A stretch of DNA of 60,000 bases from Symsagittifera roscoffensis. Lineage: Eukaryota; Xenacoelomorpha; Acoela; Convolutidae. Made by a program: the position numbers and the translations under genes. Location: NCBI RefSeq assembly GCF_963678635.1, contig NC_087067.1, positions 50,028,233 to 50,088,232 on the forward strand, given 5' to 3'. The notes below the pieces were generated by a model. That model was not told the origin of the DNA. It ran no database searches and saw only the letters and a program-made list of their open reading frames with translations. Below, one piece after another: positions 11,771-22,545 of the stretch (positions are counted from its first letter, which is position 1; each line of letters opens with the position of its first letter).

Positions 11771-12083
11771 TGGGATCTTGTTAACTGTTCCTCCCCCTTT
11801 TGGACCTTGTTAACTATTTCCCCCCTATGCATGTATTATTTTCGACAACCGTTTCTGCAGAATGTATAAATTGTGCATTTCTAAAATGTCAACAATTAAG
11901 TGGGTTTTCCTTTTCGCGCGTTCGTATTTGTATTACTTACTATTTATATAATACCCACGTAAAAAAACTTTAAATATATATAATTTTTGAAATTTGTTTT
12001 AAGCTATTGAAAATGTGGCCGCCAAAGTTGAATTTCTGAAAATCGAAATAGGGGGGGGGATAGTTAACAAGATCCCCCAAATG
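11771..12083. mobile_element. Small inverted-repeat element, about 310 bp
   Basis: The left end has two direct motif copies, GGGATCTTGTTAACTGTTCC and then GGACCTTGTTAACTATTTCC, each followed by a C run. The right end (12046-12083) has the inverse: a G run, then ATAGTTAACAAGATCCCCC. The arms pair over GATCTTGTTAACTAT plus the C/G runs. No coding frame lies inside. Size and structure suit a MITE-like non-autonomous element. The tandem left arm is unusual. Confidence 0.6.
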
Positions 12084-12713
12084 AAACTTAATGTCAACAG
12101 AAGAAGTACATTGCTAAAAAGTTACAAATGAAAACAAAACTAACTAGAGAGCGAATTGCAATAGTAAATCAATTTCGTTTGCATGTTATAGCTAGACTAA
12201 AATGTTAATGACTACAAAAAACTGAAAACCTTTATTTTATGAATCAAAGATATAAATTTTGATTTTTATGCACTCCCCGATGTTCACATTAAATTCAGCT
12301 GAAGAAGTATGTCAAGGTCAAATGAATTTGACGGAAAAGATTTTGATTAAGTAGGTTGATTGTGTAGGCAAGTCTTCAACCCCCATGTACGAACATGATA
12401 AGAAGAAACACTAGTCGAGTATGAGACATAACTTGATTTCAGGAAAGTTGAGAGGCACTAACTGGCCCACCATTGTGAAAACACTAAAGACAAATCGTAC
12501 CAACACAATTATAAAAATAAATGTAAAAAATAAAGACAAAATTTAAGGAAAAAGCAAGGATAAATAGAGCATAATTAGGCGAGTTTCACGACGATTTTCG
12601 TTTAGACCAGGAAATGTCTAAATTCTACACATTTTTGTTTTTGAAATGAATACCTTGCATTGATTGTGTTTTTGGTCTTACGATTTGCGTCTGATATTTT
12701 ACATTTGTTGGAG
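12084..12713. other. No gene recognised upstream of the receptor fragment
   Basis: AT-rich spacer or intron between the small inverted-repeat element and the first receptor-like exon. No further transmembrane-coding segment could be supported. Confidence 0.35.
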
Positions 12714-12923
12714 CTATCTAAAAGTCTTTATTGTGGTTTCGACGTCGATAATGATGATCTTCGTTTATAGCCGAGTTGCAAGATACTTCGAAAACTTCTG
12801 GACGCCATTTTGGATACCATTTCGGTGTCTAAAAAGAACTTTTTGTAAAACTGACTCAGAAGACGGTAATAAATACAGCATGGCAACTTTCACAACGCAG
12901 GAAAGCAGCTTCATATCTCCCAG
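12714..12923 (+). CDS. Candidate receptor exon (TM5 and intracellular loop 3)
   Basis: An open stretch starts after a plausible acceptor (ttgttggag) and ends at a donor (CCCAG/GTTGGT at 12923/12924). It encodes one hydrophobic segment beginning YLKVFIVVSTSIMMIFVYSR, then a basic loop (RCLKRTFCK) and a serine/threonine-rich tail (ATFTTQESSFISP). A membrane helix followed by a long polar loop is what should precede the TM6 exon at 16038, so I tentatively read it as TM5 plus loop 3 of the same receptor. Its donor phase (2) does not match the TM6 exon (0), so an exon is missing, another donor is used, or the assignment is wrong. It occurs once; the three duplicated receptor modules start downstream of it. 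Confidence 0.35.
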
Positions 12924-13065
12924 GTTGGTCTATTAGAGTTATTGTTACGGTCACTGGAAGTGGGGAGCATGTGTCTTCCTATCGGTCGTGTTTTTGCTTA
13001 AACAAAACTTTTTCCGCGCAAAAGCAGGTACCGAAAACGAGAGAGTAGCCATACACAAGAATAAT

Positions 13066-14170
13066 AAGACTGCTCGTATCAGGATAAAGCCCTGAATGTT
13101 CCGACTGCCTTTTAAGGTTTATGGAGCAGTAATAATATAAACAACATAAAAAAAAATAAATGAAATAAAATAAAATGAACAAAAAATTTTTCTAAAAATT
13201 GAAATTTTTTCTATCAAAAATCATCCCCCCACACGCCATAGAAAGTACAAAACATAAGATTTTGCTCCTAGTAACACATCAATTATAGCAAAAAAGCCTC
13301 TTTCAACCAATTTGGAACGATTTCTAAGACGGATTAAATCTCCGCTTACGCGTTGATAGCGCGAAATATATCGCGCGTTAATTGTCGCAAATTGGCCAAA
13401 ATAGCAATCTTTAAGCCCCCATAACTTTACGAAAAATGATTACAGGTGAAATATCGTTTCAAATTTAAGCTCAAAACAACAATACCTTTTGAATGATACT
13501 AAAACATTCCGTCAAAACTGGCTAGTTGAAAAATCGAAATTTGTCTGGAAAAAAAACCCAACCCGAGCACAAATATTCCGTTACTTTCGTATCGAAAACC
13601 GGAACAATAACATTTGAGTTTCAATGGAAACAAGACTGCTCGTATCAGGGCGAAGCCGTGAATGTTCCGACTGCCTTTTGAGGTTTATGGAGCAGTAATA
13701 ACATTAAAAAATTGAATGTAAAAAATGAAAAAAAAATTTTCCAAAGTTTGAAGGTTTTTTATGAAAAGCATCCCCCACACGCCATATAAAGTACAAAAGG
13801 ATAAATTTCTTTCCTTGTAACAATGTAATTATGGCAAACAAGCTTCTTTCAACCAATTTGGAACATTTTTTAAGACGGAATAACTCTCATCTTACGAGTT
13901 AATAGCGCGAAATATATCGCGCGTTAATTGTCCCAAATTGGCCTAAATGCCAATTTTTAAACCCCCATAACTTTACGAAAAATGATCACAGGTAAAACAT
14001 TTTTTCAAATTTGAGCTCAAGACAACAATACCTTTTGAATGATAAAAAAGAAATTCCGTCAAAAATGGCTAGTTAAAGTCGAAATTTGTCGGAAGAAAAA
14101 AAAAACCCACCCCGAGCACAAATATTCCGTTACTTTCTTATCGAAAGTCGGAACAACAATAACAATTGAG
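13066..14170. repeat. Tandem 566-bp duplication within the TIR element
   Basis: Copies at 13066-13631 and 13632 to about 14170 share the terminal motif, GGTTTATGGAGCAGTAATAA, CACGCCATA, AACCAATTTGGAAC and a conserved hairpin GCGCGA-AATATA-TCGCGC (13359-13376 and 13905-13922). Divergence is clear, so the duplication is not recent. Confidence 0.85.
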
Positions 14171-15105
14171 TTTCAATGCAAATTAGGCTGTTAAAAATTA
14201 AGATGATTCTTCTAATCATTATTGTTCGAAAATTTTCTCAGAGAGCTCCTGGGAATAAACGATTTCTAACAAAATTTTACAATTTTGCTTTTCTATTCAT
14301 TTTGGAGAACAAACACATTATTGCCAAATACGACTAAATGTTTTCTTTTTAACAAAAAAGGAGTTCAATTAAATCTTTAGTTTGCATTCTGTCCCGTCAT
14401 ACCACAAGCAAAATTGTTTCCAACTACCAACAAAAACGATTCCGACACTTATTTTATAGACGTATACAGAATAGCATGAAAATTCACACTAGTATAGAAG
14501 AAAAACCCGCTGTATATTTGGTCGGTGCTGAACTAAAATTGTTCCAATTTTCGAAGAAAACGGAATGCTTATGCTCGGTGTGGTTTTTTTTTATTCAGTC
14601 AAGTTTTGTCGATCGAAATAATAGTTTTCGACAAAAGTTTTTTCATACCCCGTTGAAGATATCGACTTCCTGAGTTCAAGTTTAAAAAAAATATTTCACC
14701 TCTGATTGATTTTTTAAATTTCTGGGGGTTTGAAAATTGCGAAAAATTGTCATGTTGTGGACTAAATTATGCGCGTTTTGAAGAGTTTATTCATATTGCT
14801 GAGAGCGTAACGCGAATAATTCATGCGTGCCGGATTATCCCGCACAACAAAATCGTTCCAAATTGAATTGAGGCTAGCTAATCAGATTGTCGTATTATAT
14901 TCGCAAGACTCAACATTCCACACTTTGATATTGTCTAAAATTTATAGGTTTTCAATATTTTCGATTCCCAAAAACTATTTGATAAAAAAGTTTTAACTAT
15001 CAAGGTGCTCTCAATTCTGATAAATGAGTTAGAAAAATTGAAAATAATTTGAACTGAGGGACAGTCGGAACATTCAGGGCTTTGCCCTGGTGTATGAGCA
15101 GTCTT
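13066..15105. mobile_element. 2.04-kb element with 40-bp terminal inverted repeats
   Basis: The left terminus at 13066 reads AAGACTGCTCGTATCAGGAT, continuing AAAGCCCTGAATGTTCCGAC. The right terminus (15062-15105) is its inverse, GTCGGAACATTCAGGGCTTT through to GAGCAGTCTT. A second left-end copy begins at 13632 in a 566-bp direct duplication. No transposase frame is visible. The element lies in the presumed receptor intron between the TM5-like and TM6 exons. In the three other receptor modules only the last 25 or so bases of the right terminus remain, at their left boundary. It is probably a non-autonomous DNA transposon; no target duplication was found. Confidence 0.7.
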
Positions 15106-15290
15106 GTTTTGAGCTTAGTTTTAGTTGTACATTAATAGAAGGTTAAAATAATATAATTATGAATATTCGAAAGACGAATGCTCGAAACATTCCTTGATGA
15201 TTGTTTTTCTTGGCAAGTTCGAATGCATTAGTTGTTTTGCATCGAGTGGACTAGTATCCAAATCTAGCAAAAATAAAATCGCATAAAATA

Positions 15291-15796
15291 ATGCCGGAAC
15301 GACCTTTACCTGACACCAGCAATTAATTGGACAGATCGGCAGCGAGTGCTATTTGCCATCTAAATGGGCAAGGTTTCGAAGATACTGTAGGTTCGACTAG
15401 TATCAAACAGACCGTTGTTTTAATAGAGGTAATTTTGGAAGCGGATGTCAAAATCTTTGTTGCTCCAGAAAATTTTCAGCAAAAATCTATCCGCAAACAC
15501 TTTATTTTCGTCATTCTTTGTTTGATGTAACCTTCTGGATAAATGCGATTAGATAGAAATATTCACTCAGTAAGTAGTCCAATTTTTGTTTACGCTAATG
15601 CCAATCAAACCGAATTGATGATAATTTGATGATATCTTACACATAATTCAGCATCAAACAGGTCTTTTTCGACTCAAATAGAATTGTGTATTTATTAACT
15701 GATGCGTTCGATCCCAAACTGAGCCAAGGTGTTGCTCAAGTCAATTCGCAAATTCCAAAAATGTTTCGAAAACTTGGATTGCTACAGGAACGATAA
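15291..15796 (+). pseudogene. Unrecognised decayed coding region, copy A
   Basis: Protein-like pieces lie in shifting frames on the plus strand: LYLTPAINWTDRQRVLFAI, then LNGQGFEDTVGSTSIKQT with KIFVAPENFQQKSIRKH, then after a likely acceptor (cataattcag) YLLTDAFDPKLSQGVAQVNS and FRKLGLLQER before TAA. Together they look like one former protein, but I recognise no family. Copies occur at 27434-27941, 39435-39942 and 44604-45111 with different small indels, such as an altered base run before AGAGGTAATT. All lie within the receptor intron on the receptor strand, so this may be an old retroposed or nested gene. Confidence 0.35.
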
Positions 15797-15880
15797 TACG
15801 ACAGAAGACGTAAGCACAACAGATCCAGTCAACGACCATGCTTCGACCGAAATTCATGTGGTATATAAACCATGCGAAGT

Positions 15881-16020
15881 ATAAACCAGCCGAAACCACG
15901 TAATTGTCAAATGATTGCTTTGTAACAATTAAGTATCACTAACGAAAGTCTTGCAAATTTCATTTCGACTGGATTTATACTCTGACCATTTTCGGCTGGC
16001 GTTAACTTCGGCTGGTTTAT
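15881..16020. repeat. Inverted repeat near the TM6 acceptor
   Basis: ATAAACCAGCCGAA at 15881-15894 is inverted at 16007-16020 (TTCGGCTGGTTTAT), with further partial copies (CGACTGGATTTATAC and TTTTCGGCTGG) between. This is a roughly 140-base foldback ending 17 bases before the TM6 exon. The duplicated modules keep it with changes. Confidence 0.65.
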
Positions 16021-16037
16021 TCACACTCAAAATTCAG

Positions 16038-17227
16038 GAGCATATGGTTCAGGTTCGAACAGAAGATGCTGAACAAACCCGGAATGAAACAATGATAAAA
16101 ATTAAAAAAGATGGGGACAGCAATTCAGATCGCCAGGAACAGCAGCTCGTGATAACTCAGACTTTCCTGTATGTCAGCTTTTTCTTCATTCTTGTCACTT
16201 TACCTACATCAGTTTTTATGGGCTGGTTTAGTTGGTGGCGTAAAGATGATTCATTAAACGACAAGTCGCAATTGGCAAAGGTCCTGCCGTGAAATGATAC
16301 GCTCATAGTAATCAGCCTTTCAGGTTCAATTCGCTTTTATTCAAAACAATTCACCGGATGATGGGTTGCTTTTTGCAAAAAAAAACTTGAGCGAGAATTG
16401 ATTGCTTCAAATATTTCAAGCTTGTAAAATATATTTTCGAATTTTACCGTCAAGCACAAACCTTCTTGTAACTACAAAATAGCAGGAAAACAGAAAAAAT
16501 TCGTTTTGTTTTATTTATTTTATTCACGAATGAAAAGTAAGAAAAAATCAAAATAGAAATGAATTTGTGGTCCAGTTTCCTGTCAAATTGATTCTTGTTT
16601 AGTCTGAGAAGGGAAAAACGTTTAAATTGGTTTGCTCAAAGTAGTTTTGAGTGCCTTAAAAATGGTATCGTCTTATAACTTTATAAATTTTGAGAGATTC
16701 CAGAAAAAAAAACTTAAAAAAACTGTTATAACTTCAAGAAAATGGTCAAATTTTTTCACTCAAAACCAAAAGCATTTTGTTAAGTTGGCGTTGTAATTCA
16801 TGATGAAAAGAGTTTCAATCTGATAAAAGTTTCACCGTTATAAAGCTATCCTTGAGGCATTCGAAACTGCTCAGAAAAAAATTACCTTAAATGAGAGTTT
16901 TCAACATGTGGTCAGTTTCGGCATAATACTAAAAATCATCCCCTGCACCCGAAATTTTTCATTACAAGATGTTAATACAAACTGTTTATCATTTCACACT
17001 AACCGGGTATGATTGTGTTCTTCTTATGTCAATGTTTCTACGATTTCATCTTTCTGCTCAACCCCTTTCTCTATTCGCGTCGGAATGCATTCATCAAAAT
17101 GAAGCTGAAGGAGAGAAAAGGAATGTGCTGCTGCTGCCGTTGTCCTTCCTGCTGCCGATGTTGCTGCTGCGCTGATAGTGACAATGACCCAGATCCAATC
17201 AACTTGGAAACCATGCAAAGATGTTGA
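16038..17227 (+). pseudogene. Class A GPCR 3' exons (TM6, TM7, tail), copy A
   Basis: Exon 16038-16280 (acceptor aaattcag, candidate donor AAG/GTCCTG, phase 0, 81 codons) encodes a polar loop-3 end and a TM6 helix, QLVITQTFLYVSFFFILVTL, with a proline in LPTSVFMGW. A 688-base intron follows. Exon 16969-17227 (acceptor ttcattacaag, phase 0) encodes ECL3 and TM7 with LLNPFLYSRRNAFIK, the NPxxY motif of rhodopsin-family receptors, then a cysteine-cluster tail (likely palmitoylation) and TGA. TM7 and the NPxxY part lie one frame away from the exon start, a shift shared by all copies, so either the gene is dead or the exon start is mis-set. Ligand unknown. TM1-TM4 were not found. Confidence 0.65.
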
Positions 17228-17644
17228 AGACTCTCGGAGATTTAGCAAAGATAGCAGAGAATCTTCAAGTTTGATGATGTAGTGAATTCTTTGATAAGAT
17301 AGTCAATCTTTTATAATGTAGAAGGCCGTTAAAAACCCTGAATATCTTTTCAGAAACCATTTGATTGATATTGCAGATCAACAAGCGAAGTTGTGTTTTT
17401 AATCCCATTTTTGAGAAATCCTCAACATTTTTTGGACAAATTATCAGATCAGAAAGCTTCCCACAAAATCTAAACAGTATGTCTGAAGTATTCGTTTCAC
17501 AACTTATAGGTGGAAACGTTCTTAGCAAATTTTTAACTACAATATCGAATGATTTTGGTATCATAACAAAAACTTTGTTTTGTGGATTTACAGTGCTGAT
17601 TTAAATTATACGTTATACGGACAAAACTAACGAAACTTGAAATT
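17228..17644. other. Receptor 3' flank, no gene recognised
   Basis: Sequence after the receptor stop in copy A. The first 150 bases match the other modules; from about 17390 it is unlike them. The open frames on both strands here overlap and show no family features. Confidence 0.4.
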
Positions 17645-18132
17645 TGAAACAAGTCTTTCTGAAACTGGGTCAAGGTTAGACAAAAATGAAAATTACGAAA
17701 GTTGCTTAAAATTTTACAATAACTACTATGTTGCAACTTATTTTGCCAACTTCGGAATCAAAATGTTATCCCAAAAATGGGTTATCTTTTTTTGTTATTC
17801 ATGAATTACGCTTGAACTACCAAGTTAAATGAAAAAAATCAAAAAGAATCTTTTACACACTCCCAAAAACTTCTTGGAAAGTAAAGTCTCCAAAAATCTG
17901 CATAAGAGAATAAAAAACTTCTTTATAGTGAAAAAATGGAGAAAACAAAAAAAAAATTTTGCTCAAAAACAATATTTGAGCGTTTTACTCAAAGTTTTGG
18001 TGATTTTACCTTGCTAGAGTTGGGGTAATATAACTGTGTGGGGTTGTGTAAAGTGCTCTTTTTGACTTAAAGGTTTCATCAATTAACTTGGTAGATCAAG
18101 CGTAGAGAAGAAATATCTAAAAAAATACTCAA

Positions 18133-18160
18133 TATTCCGAAATAGAACTATTTCGGAATA
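18133..18160. repeat. Perfect 13-bp hairpin, 2-base loop
   Basis: TATTCCGAAATAG (18133-18145) pairs perfectly with CTATTTCGGAATA (18148-18160). It is repeated at 30134-30161 in unit 2. It could be a cruciform-forming dyad, a protein-binding palindrome or a transcribed hairpin. No T run follows that would suggest a terminator. Confidence 0.85.
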
Positions 18161-18662
18161 CCAGAGCAAATACAGCACCCAGACCCTGTGAGGACAGTTC
18201 TACTCAAAAGATGAAGAGCACACCTGAAAGTATTGCGCCTGAACCTACCGATAAGGTTAAACCTATTACTAAGACCAAAACGATTACTATACTTAACGAT
18301 AATGGGGGATTAGGGTGCTTGAAAAAGGAAACGAGGGTATACAAGAGGGAGGGAAGATCCAGAGAATGAGACAGGCTCAGTGGCCGGTCGTCGAATCCAT
18401 ACCTTCTCCTAAAGAGCCAAGATCCAGGAAAAGAAAACGTGAGATAGAAGATCACAGCCCGTCGGCAGAAGCAGTGTCAAAGAAAAACCTGACAGAGTCA
18501 TCCCCAATGTACTAGCTAGGTGCCAGCGACCGACCAAGCTCTAAAACCACAGAATGCGAAGATAAAGAGAGGCTCTACGAGTGTACAAACATGGGAAGTT
18601 GAGGTCTCGAGTCAGCATCAACAGATTGGAACACAAGTCACTGAGGATCTACTAGAAAATAA

Positions 18663-19259
18663 TCCAACAAGAAACACAGCAGGTTCCAGGAGGATAGCTC
18701 TGGACACCTAAAAGAACTAGAGGGTTGTTTGAAGCGCCTGGACAAGGCAAAATTTATGCAAGAGTACTTTGAAAATGAAATGAGAACTTCTTCTTCTGCA
18801 AGATTCTTCATGGCAAACACCTTCGTCAGTACTGAGGTGCAATTGTTGTTTGCTATGTGCCGGACGGGAATAACTCTAGAGGAACCCACATCACATGATA
18901 AAGTGAGAATGGGAGACAAAGGCCTGAACATCTCCGGATTAAGTCTAGCGAGGAAGAAGGGTGCAATGTGTTTCTTGAAATGGATAACGTCCGTGATTCC
19001 AGATCATGTTATCAAGGCATATCTTTAGAACGCTATGAAGGGGAAAACCTCAGAAATAAAAGTCTTGAGCATTATCTTCGTCGTGTATCCGAGGTTAGGG
19101 GTTGAAAAAGATGATCAATCTAGTGATTCTCTGGAGAATCAAACGAAGATCAATGAAATCAGAAGATTCGCCAATGAGAGGTTTGACAGCCAACTTGATA
19201 CTCATCGCTCGCTTATAAGACCTGGAAACTACCCGAAACTGTCGAAGAGATGGGAGTAA
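18663..19259 (+). pseudogene. Unknown repeat-family ORF-I, unit 1 (one internal stop)
   Basis: A 199-codon frame is interrupted only by TAG at 19026-19028. It is charged and helical, with pieces such as GCLKRLDKAKFMQEYFENEM, GITLEEPTSHDKVRMGDKG and LSIIFVVYPRLGVEKDD. In the shortened and third copies the same codon is CAG, so the frame runs through there, although those copies have their own 36-base insertion and a nearby deletion. Just upstream are basic, proline-poor frames (18315-18711) that may belong to the same ancestor. I recognise no family. Given its repetition with LINE and minisatellite DNA, a mobile-element ORF (gag or ORF1-like) is an inference only. Confidence 0.45.
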
Positions 19260-19399
19260 CAGTACGTGTCAGGCATCATGATCAATTCATAGAGCCTGTT
19301 CTTGAATTCCGAGGCAGGTGGCGGGTACATGAATTTCGAAGTGGCCGAACTTTTAAAAATCTGGACGTGTAAGTTGATCGGGTTAGAAGTCCTGATTGA

Positions 19400-19446
19400 A
19401 TTCGAGATAGAATAGAGAAGGAGAGAGAGATAGAGATAGAGAAGTC
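19400..19446. repeat. GA-rich microsatellite
   Basis: Imperfect GAGATA and GAGA runs. Copies lie at 31401-31447, 42140-42192 and 47300-47362. In the shortened unit this tract is the left side of the deletion junction. Confidence 0.8.
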
Positions 19447-19544
19447 CTGTCACTCGCACCAACTGTTAAAGAAGATGTGTGGAGCTGTATCCACCACGAA
19501 GAAGGGCGAGTTTAGTGAGATCTGGGGAGCAGATTTCTTGAACT

Positions 19545-20395
19545 ATGATAAAAAAGAACATGAGTGATTCCGAGAGACAAATAAGCAAAGGCAAAGTACC
19601 CAAGGATGCTCCAGCCGTGGACGAGACGGTTTCTGTCCATGCAAAAATGATGACTTTTGAACTGTTACATGAGGCGTTTCGGGAACGGAACATAAGAAGT
19701 ACCACCTTGACACAAGGTGCTTATACTTGCCACTGTAAGGCTCAGATTTTCGGTTATCCTGAGAAAATTAGCTTTTCTTGATTTCGGACATACAGGAGAT
19801 CAAACACATTGGATTGCCAGATCATCAGCAGAATGTCATGATAATTGCTGTGAGCTCCATGTTAACGCTACGATAGGTCGTGTACTATCGTCAGTCAAAA
19901 GCATCCACGATAACCTCCATCCATGCAATTGCTTATAGCAGGAGGCTGGAGTTATTGCAGACATCTCGCAAAGCATTTGCAAAATGGACGAAGGTGAAAC
20001 GTACTTGGAGCCGCACAATATTCCTCCTATGGTTCAACGCAACCCTGTTGTCATAGCTATCCACGTTTGCCAAGAATCTTTTGAGGAAACACGGGAAAGA
20101 ATATCGACTGTTCCTGGCAGAAACTGGCCGACAGCGTTCAAAAGATCTAAAATCCACCACTTGAACGGAGTGACAACAAGATGGAAGAGAGCAGGCAAGG
20201 TTTCACGAGAAAACACCGAAGCGAGAGCGTCGATCTTAGAAGAAGACTTGTCTAAAAGCGTGAGCTTGAGTTTTCACACGTCGGTTTGTCGGAAGAGAGA
20301 AACAAGAGCAAAGATGCTGTCCAACCACGCCTTGAGTCTACGAGAGCAGAAGGATTGGATGCAGTCGTACGAAAAATGAAAGCCTGGGAAGCGAG
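19545..20395 (+). pseudogene. Unknown repeat-family ORF-II, unit 1
   Basis: Two open pieces in the same region: 19545-19781 (includes DSERQISKGKVPKDAPAVDE and an HAKMMTFELLHEAFRERN segment) and 19984-20379 (begins MDEGETYLEPHNIPPMVQ and continues VPGRNWPTAFKRS, TTRWKRAGKVSREN, LREQKDWMQSYEK). Stops and shifts separate them. The second piece is 131 codons here and 137 in the third long unit (47908-48321), which ends in a different stop. Between those copies several codon changes alter the residue (R/C, V/G, I/M, ES/IT, H/T), giving no sign of selection on this protein. Family unknown. Confidence 0.4.
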
Positions 20396-20710
20396 AGTGA
20401 TGATTTCAGCAGACAAGATGGATTTATGAAATGAAATCAATATACAGAAAGCGACCACACCCAGCACAAGGCAGACTGAAAGATTCGAACAAAAATGACA
20501 GAATCTATTGAGACTGGAGGCACAGAGCAAGATCTTGAGCTAGAATGTGATCCCAGGTTGAGAGTCTGGGAGATCAAATCAGTTTTAAACCTCAGTTATT
20601 GTGATCTGTTAAGATATATTTTTTTATATATAGAGACTAGCCGTACAATTATTTGACTGGGCTCATTGAAAAATTTTTTTTACACACTTCTAAAGTCAGA
20701 TCCATGGGCG

Positions 20711-20747
20711 GGTGAACGACGAACTGCAATTGCAGTTCAGCTTCACC
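20711..20747. repeat. 18-bp palindrome within a longer dyad
   Basis: GAACTGCAATTGCAGTTC (20721-20738) is a perfect palindrome flanked by GGTGAA (20711-20716) and TTCACC (20742-20747), so the dyad extends over 37 bases. It recurs in unit 2 (from 32712) and, with one mismatch in the palindrome, near 48641-48677. Confidence 0.8.
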
Positions 20748-20937
20748 AAGAAAATTTTTTAGCGCGATGAATTATGGGGAGCAGATAAAATTTTCATAGG
20801 AAGCAAACTTCTAAAAATGACAACTGGTACGGTATCTCAATTTCTTGTTTCTGGAGGCAGTTACAACAACCGCACACAATGTGAACATCTACCCTGAGTT
20901 CGGGGATTATGTGCCAATCAAAAAAATTTTATTAATT

Positions 20938-21048
20938 TTCGGTTTCAATGGGATTTTTGCAAAGTTTCGATTTGGCCCCTTCATGCTCAAATTTCGGTTT
21001 CAATGGGATTTTTGCAAAACTTTGATTTGGCCCCGTCATGCTCAAATT
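20938..21048. repeat. 55-bp tandem duplication
   Basis: TTCGGTTTCAATGGGATTTT and its continuation to CATGCTCAAAT occurs twice with a 55-base period, with small differences. It is also in unit 2 (32939-33049). The third long unit has one copy (near 48879-48930), so the duplication arose in the lineage leading to units 1 and 2 or was lost in the third. Confidence 0.8.
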
Positions 21049-21305
21049 TCTCGTAAAAACTAAAAGAGAAAGTCGAATGATCAGAACAATCAAATATACA
21101 CTTGCGAGAAACTTGACGAAAAATCAGTCGAGAGTCAAACTACTACTCGCAATTTTCCAGATAAAATCCAACTTGAGTAGAACTTTCTTGCACCTGAGAG
21201 AGCACAGAGAGTGGATTCGTGAGTGATACACTTGGAGCAAGAGGAATATTGACTGGGAAGGTCGCCCATTCAATTAACCCATTGGTCCACAAATTTATTA
21301 AAACT

Positions 21306-22545
21306 ACTTGAGTTGTACTTATTACTTTACTCAAACTTATAGAGTTATAGTTATATTAATTTATCGTGTCTGGTACTAGTTCCAGAGTGGTGTCTCGACA
21401 TGAGTACCTAAATCTAAATAAATGAGTGCATTTAAGATAAACACGTTGAGGTGAGGCGAATTTTAGATTGATCCATTTGAAAAGGAATAAATGCATAAAA
21501 GCACAAAAGATAGTGTGCCTGACCCTTAACCCACTGGTTCTAGGGCTTATTTTCCTAACCTCATATGTGCATGAAAGAACGACTGTTTCTCACATGTTAC
21601 TCGCATGCGACGTGAGTGAAAGAACTCTCTCAAAAATTTGCATTGATGGCATAAAACTGGAGAAATTCACTTTCATGCTTTTGTACGAGAACCTCCAGAA
21701 GTACCAACCGAAAGATCAACACGGATTTGAGCGGAAACGATCCGTAAGGAGTGATATGCAACAATTTCCGAAAAAAATTTATTCAGCATTTGACAATGAC
21801 CCTATATCAAATAAAGTGGCTTTCTCGAAATTATTTGACAAAGTGCAACCCAAATTGCTTAGGTGGATCACTTTTCGAAAATTTATTGCCTCTCTGAACA
21901 AACGCAAGCAATCTGTACGAATTGGCTGAGTAGCGTCAATTGAACGAGAAATAACTAACAAGAGTTTCTCAGGGCTCACTTCTAGACCCTTACTGTTCTG
22001 CATCTTCATAAACGATCTGCCCTATGTGCTTCGATTCAGTGATCCTTTCAAATTTGCAGGGGAACTGAAATTATCCTATCAATCAACAAATCAAACGCCA
22101 ATCTACACTATGACCTGAACGAAGTGGAAATTTTTGTCAAATGAAACGATATGAAGTCCCGATAAAAAAGCGCACAGATTAAAGTTCAATCAAAATCCGG
22201 AGCCTCAATTAGTCGTGTACTCATTAAAATCATAATCGAGCTGACATAAAAGATGAAAGAACTTAGATTGCGCACATCAATTAACATCTCAAAAACGAAT
22301 AAGTTATTCAAGTGAAGAAATGTTACCTACAATGCCATCAATTTCAAAAAAATCGATTATACAAGTCAACTTTACTGTCAATCCTTCTCTATAGATTCCC
22401 TTGGTTAGCTACGCTGCGACAATTTTTTCCTTAAAAAAGAAAAACTATCTAAAGGGAATCAGTTATCTGGTTAATTTACAAAAGTTATTTACAATATTTG
22501 ACATAAAACTTGGTTTTAAGCCATCATCTTGAAAATCTTTTTCAA
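21306..22545 (+). mobile_element. LINE (non-LTR) reverse-transcriptase relic, unit 1
   Basis: The frame 21468-21929 contains DQHGFERKRSV, SAFDNDPISNKVAFSKLFDK and LNKRKQSVRIG, matching the QHGFRKGRS, FSKAFDKV and R-Q-x-V blocks of LINE reverse transcriptases. A shifted frame at about 21985-22090 has LLFCIFINDLPYVL and then KFAGELKL, where the catalytic FADD/YADD box should be; the two aspartates are lost. A further piece has HYDLNEVE and NDMK, like the thumb-side DL..W...N.M motif. Stops and shifts show that it is dead. The third long unit lacks the whole 1.24-kb segment. The clade (CR1/Jockey-like) is an inference. Confidence 0.75.
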
